Assembly (NCBI RefSeq): GCF_001187505.1
Contig: NZ_CP012150.1
Location: forward strand, 62,001 to 126,000
Direction of reading: 5' to 3'
Length of the DNA stretch: 64,000 nt
From: Mycolicibacterium goodii
Lineage (GTDB): Bacteria; Actinomycetota; Actinomycetes; Mycobacteriales; Mycobacteriaceae
The notes under the pieces were generated by a model that was not told the origin of the DNA, ran no database searches, and saw nothing but the letters and a program-made list of their open reading frames with translations. This document shows, piece by piece, positions 63,575-64,000 of this stretch. The translations under genes were made by a program, and so were the position numbers. Every line of letters starts with the position of its first letter. The first letter of the stretch is position 1.

Positions 63575-64000
63575 CTACACCGCCGTTGCGCGACGGGTTT
63601 GGGCGCGCCGCATGGCGCCGATCGGATCGGCGTAGAGCCCACCGAGCGACACCACGCCGGCACCGGCCTCCTGAACGCGATTTCCGAAGGCGGTCAAGCG
63701 GATATCGCGCGGGCCGAGCATCGAGCGCTCGGTGAACGCGGCCTCGACCAGCGGCATGCCCTCGGGGTACTCGGTGAAGGCCTGGCCGCCGACCACCAGT
63801 TCATCGGGGTTGAGCATGTCGCGCAGCAGTGCGACCGCCTCACCGAGCACGCGGGCCCGGTCGGCGAGCAGTTCGACGGCCTTGTCGTTGCCGGCGCGGG
63901 CGGCGCGCAGCACGGCGGGCAGCGTGGAGGCCGGGCCGCCGGCGGGCACGATGCGCATCCGGCGGGCCGCGGTGAGCACCGCCTCGTCGCTCACGGTGGA
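63575..64000 (-). CDS. ROK-family regulator/kinase, C-terminal part (5' end beyond window)
   Basis: The frame is open to the window edge, so only about 141 residues are visible. They match the C-terminal half of ROK proteins with an Rv0485-like position upstream of msh[58 protein letters not shown]. In M. tuberculosis the equivalent protein is a ROK transcriptional regulator. N-terminal DNA-binding residues are not in view. Confidence 0.8.
   Translation of the reverse strand, partial: STVSDEAVLTAARRMRIVPAGGPASTLPAVLRAARAGNDKAVELLADRARVLGEAVALLRDMLNPDELVVGGQAFTEYPEGMPLVEAAFTERSMLGPRDIRLTAFGNRVQEAGAGVVSLGGLYADPIGAMRRAQTRRATAV

Noticed and set aside
1-64000. CRISPR arrays, tRNA or rRNA genes
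   Set aside because: I found no regularly spaced repeats, no cas gene and no tRNA-like cloverleaf or rRNA sequence on reading through the window. A covariance-model search would be needed to be certain.

Overview
The window is high-GC actinobacterial DNA from a fast-growing mycobacterium (Mycolicibacterium) close to M. smegmatis. The evidence is a nearly canonical MspA porin, the mshA-ybjN-gpm1-senX3-regX3 block, ribosomal protein bS22, hadD, and a heme/cytochrome c block in the order known from M. tuberculosis Rv0485-Rv0531, here on the opposite strand. MspA differs from my memory of the M. smegmatis reference at a few residues. A large polysaccharide island also sits where the locus-tag numbering I remember for strain mc2 155 leaves no room for it. 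I therefore think this is a related species or another strain, not mc2 155.

Layout. 1-2.3 kb: a TRAP transporter (permease cut by the window edge, TAXI-type receptor) and a receiver-only response regulator, divergent from a GAF histidine kinase (2.4-4.0 kb). 4.0-7.3 kb: a small secreted protein, a class V aminotransferase, small membrane proteins and a MinD/ParA-like ATPase. 7.3-13.4 kb: ccsB-resB-ccdA-thioredoxin-phosphoglycerate mutase-like-hemL, a tightly overlapping System II cytochrome c operon. 13.4-19.1 kb: a P450, an F420-type reductase, mspA with its long leader, a PNPOx-fold protein and an MpaB-type oxygenase/TetR pair. 19.1-26.0 kb: three small membrane proteins and hemB-hemD-hemC-hemA (read right to left), making protoporphyrin precursors for the cytochromes. 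26.1-36.6 kb: glutaredoxin-like protein, serB1, hadD, an acyltransferase, a degenerate SDR (galE2-like), bS22, a small HTH protein, proC, a hotdog-like protein, a sugar-phosphate isomerase-like protein, an acidic membrane protein, ppx1 and an Rv0495c-like protein.

36.7-58.9 kb is the accessory part: a Wzx/Wzy-type exopolysaccharide cluster. It has an initiating polyprenyl-phosphate sugar transferase, a GSA-like aminotransferase, several glycosyltransferases including a GT2-GT4 fusion and a WecG/TagA enzyme, a flippase, a chain-length (Wzz-like) protein, an O-antigen ligase/polymerase-like protein and a secreted lipoprotein that looks like a glycan-active TIM barrel. A six-gene sugar-modifying operon follows (two NovU/TylCIII-type methyltransferase-like proteins, SDR, PIG-L deacetylase, RfbF-like nucleotidyltransferase, GNAT acetyltransferase). 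The island ends with a membrane diguanylate cyclase lacking the inhibitory I-site, which suggests c-di-GMP input.

58.9-64 kb: regX3-senX3 (phosphate response), gpm1, a YbjN protein, mshA (mycothiol) and the C-terminal part of a ROK protein. I found no tRNA, rRNA, CRISPR array, insertion sequence or phage gene. The most unusual non-coding items are a 61-bp palindromic repeat present twice (after hemD and after gpm1), a Crp-like site over the predicted mspA promoter, and a TetR-type operator over a leaderless promoter.
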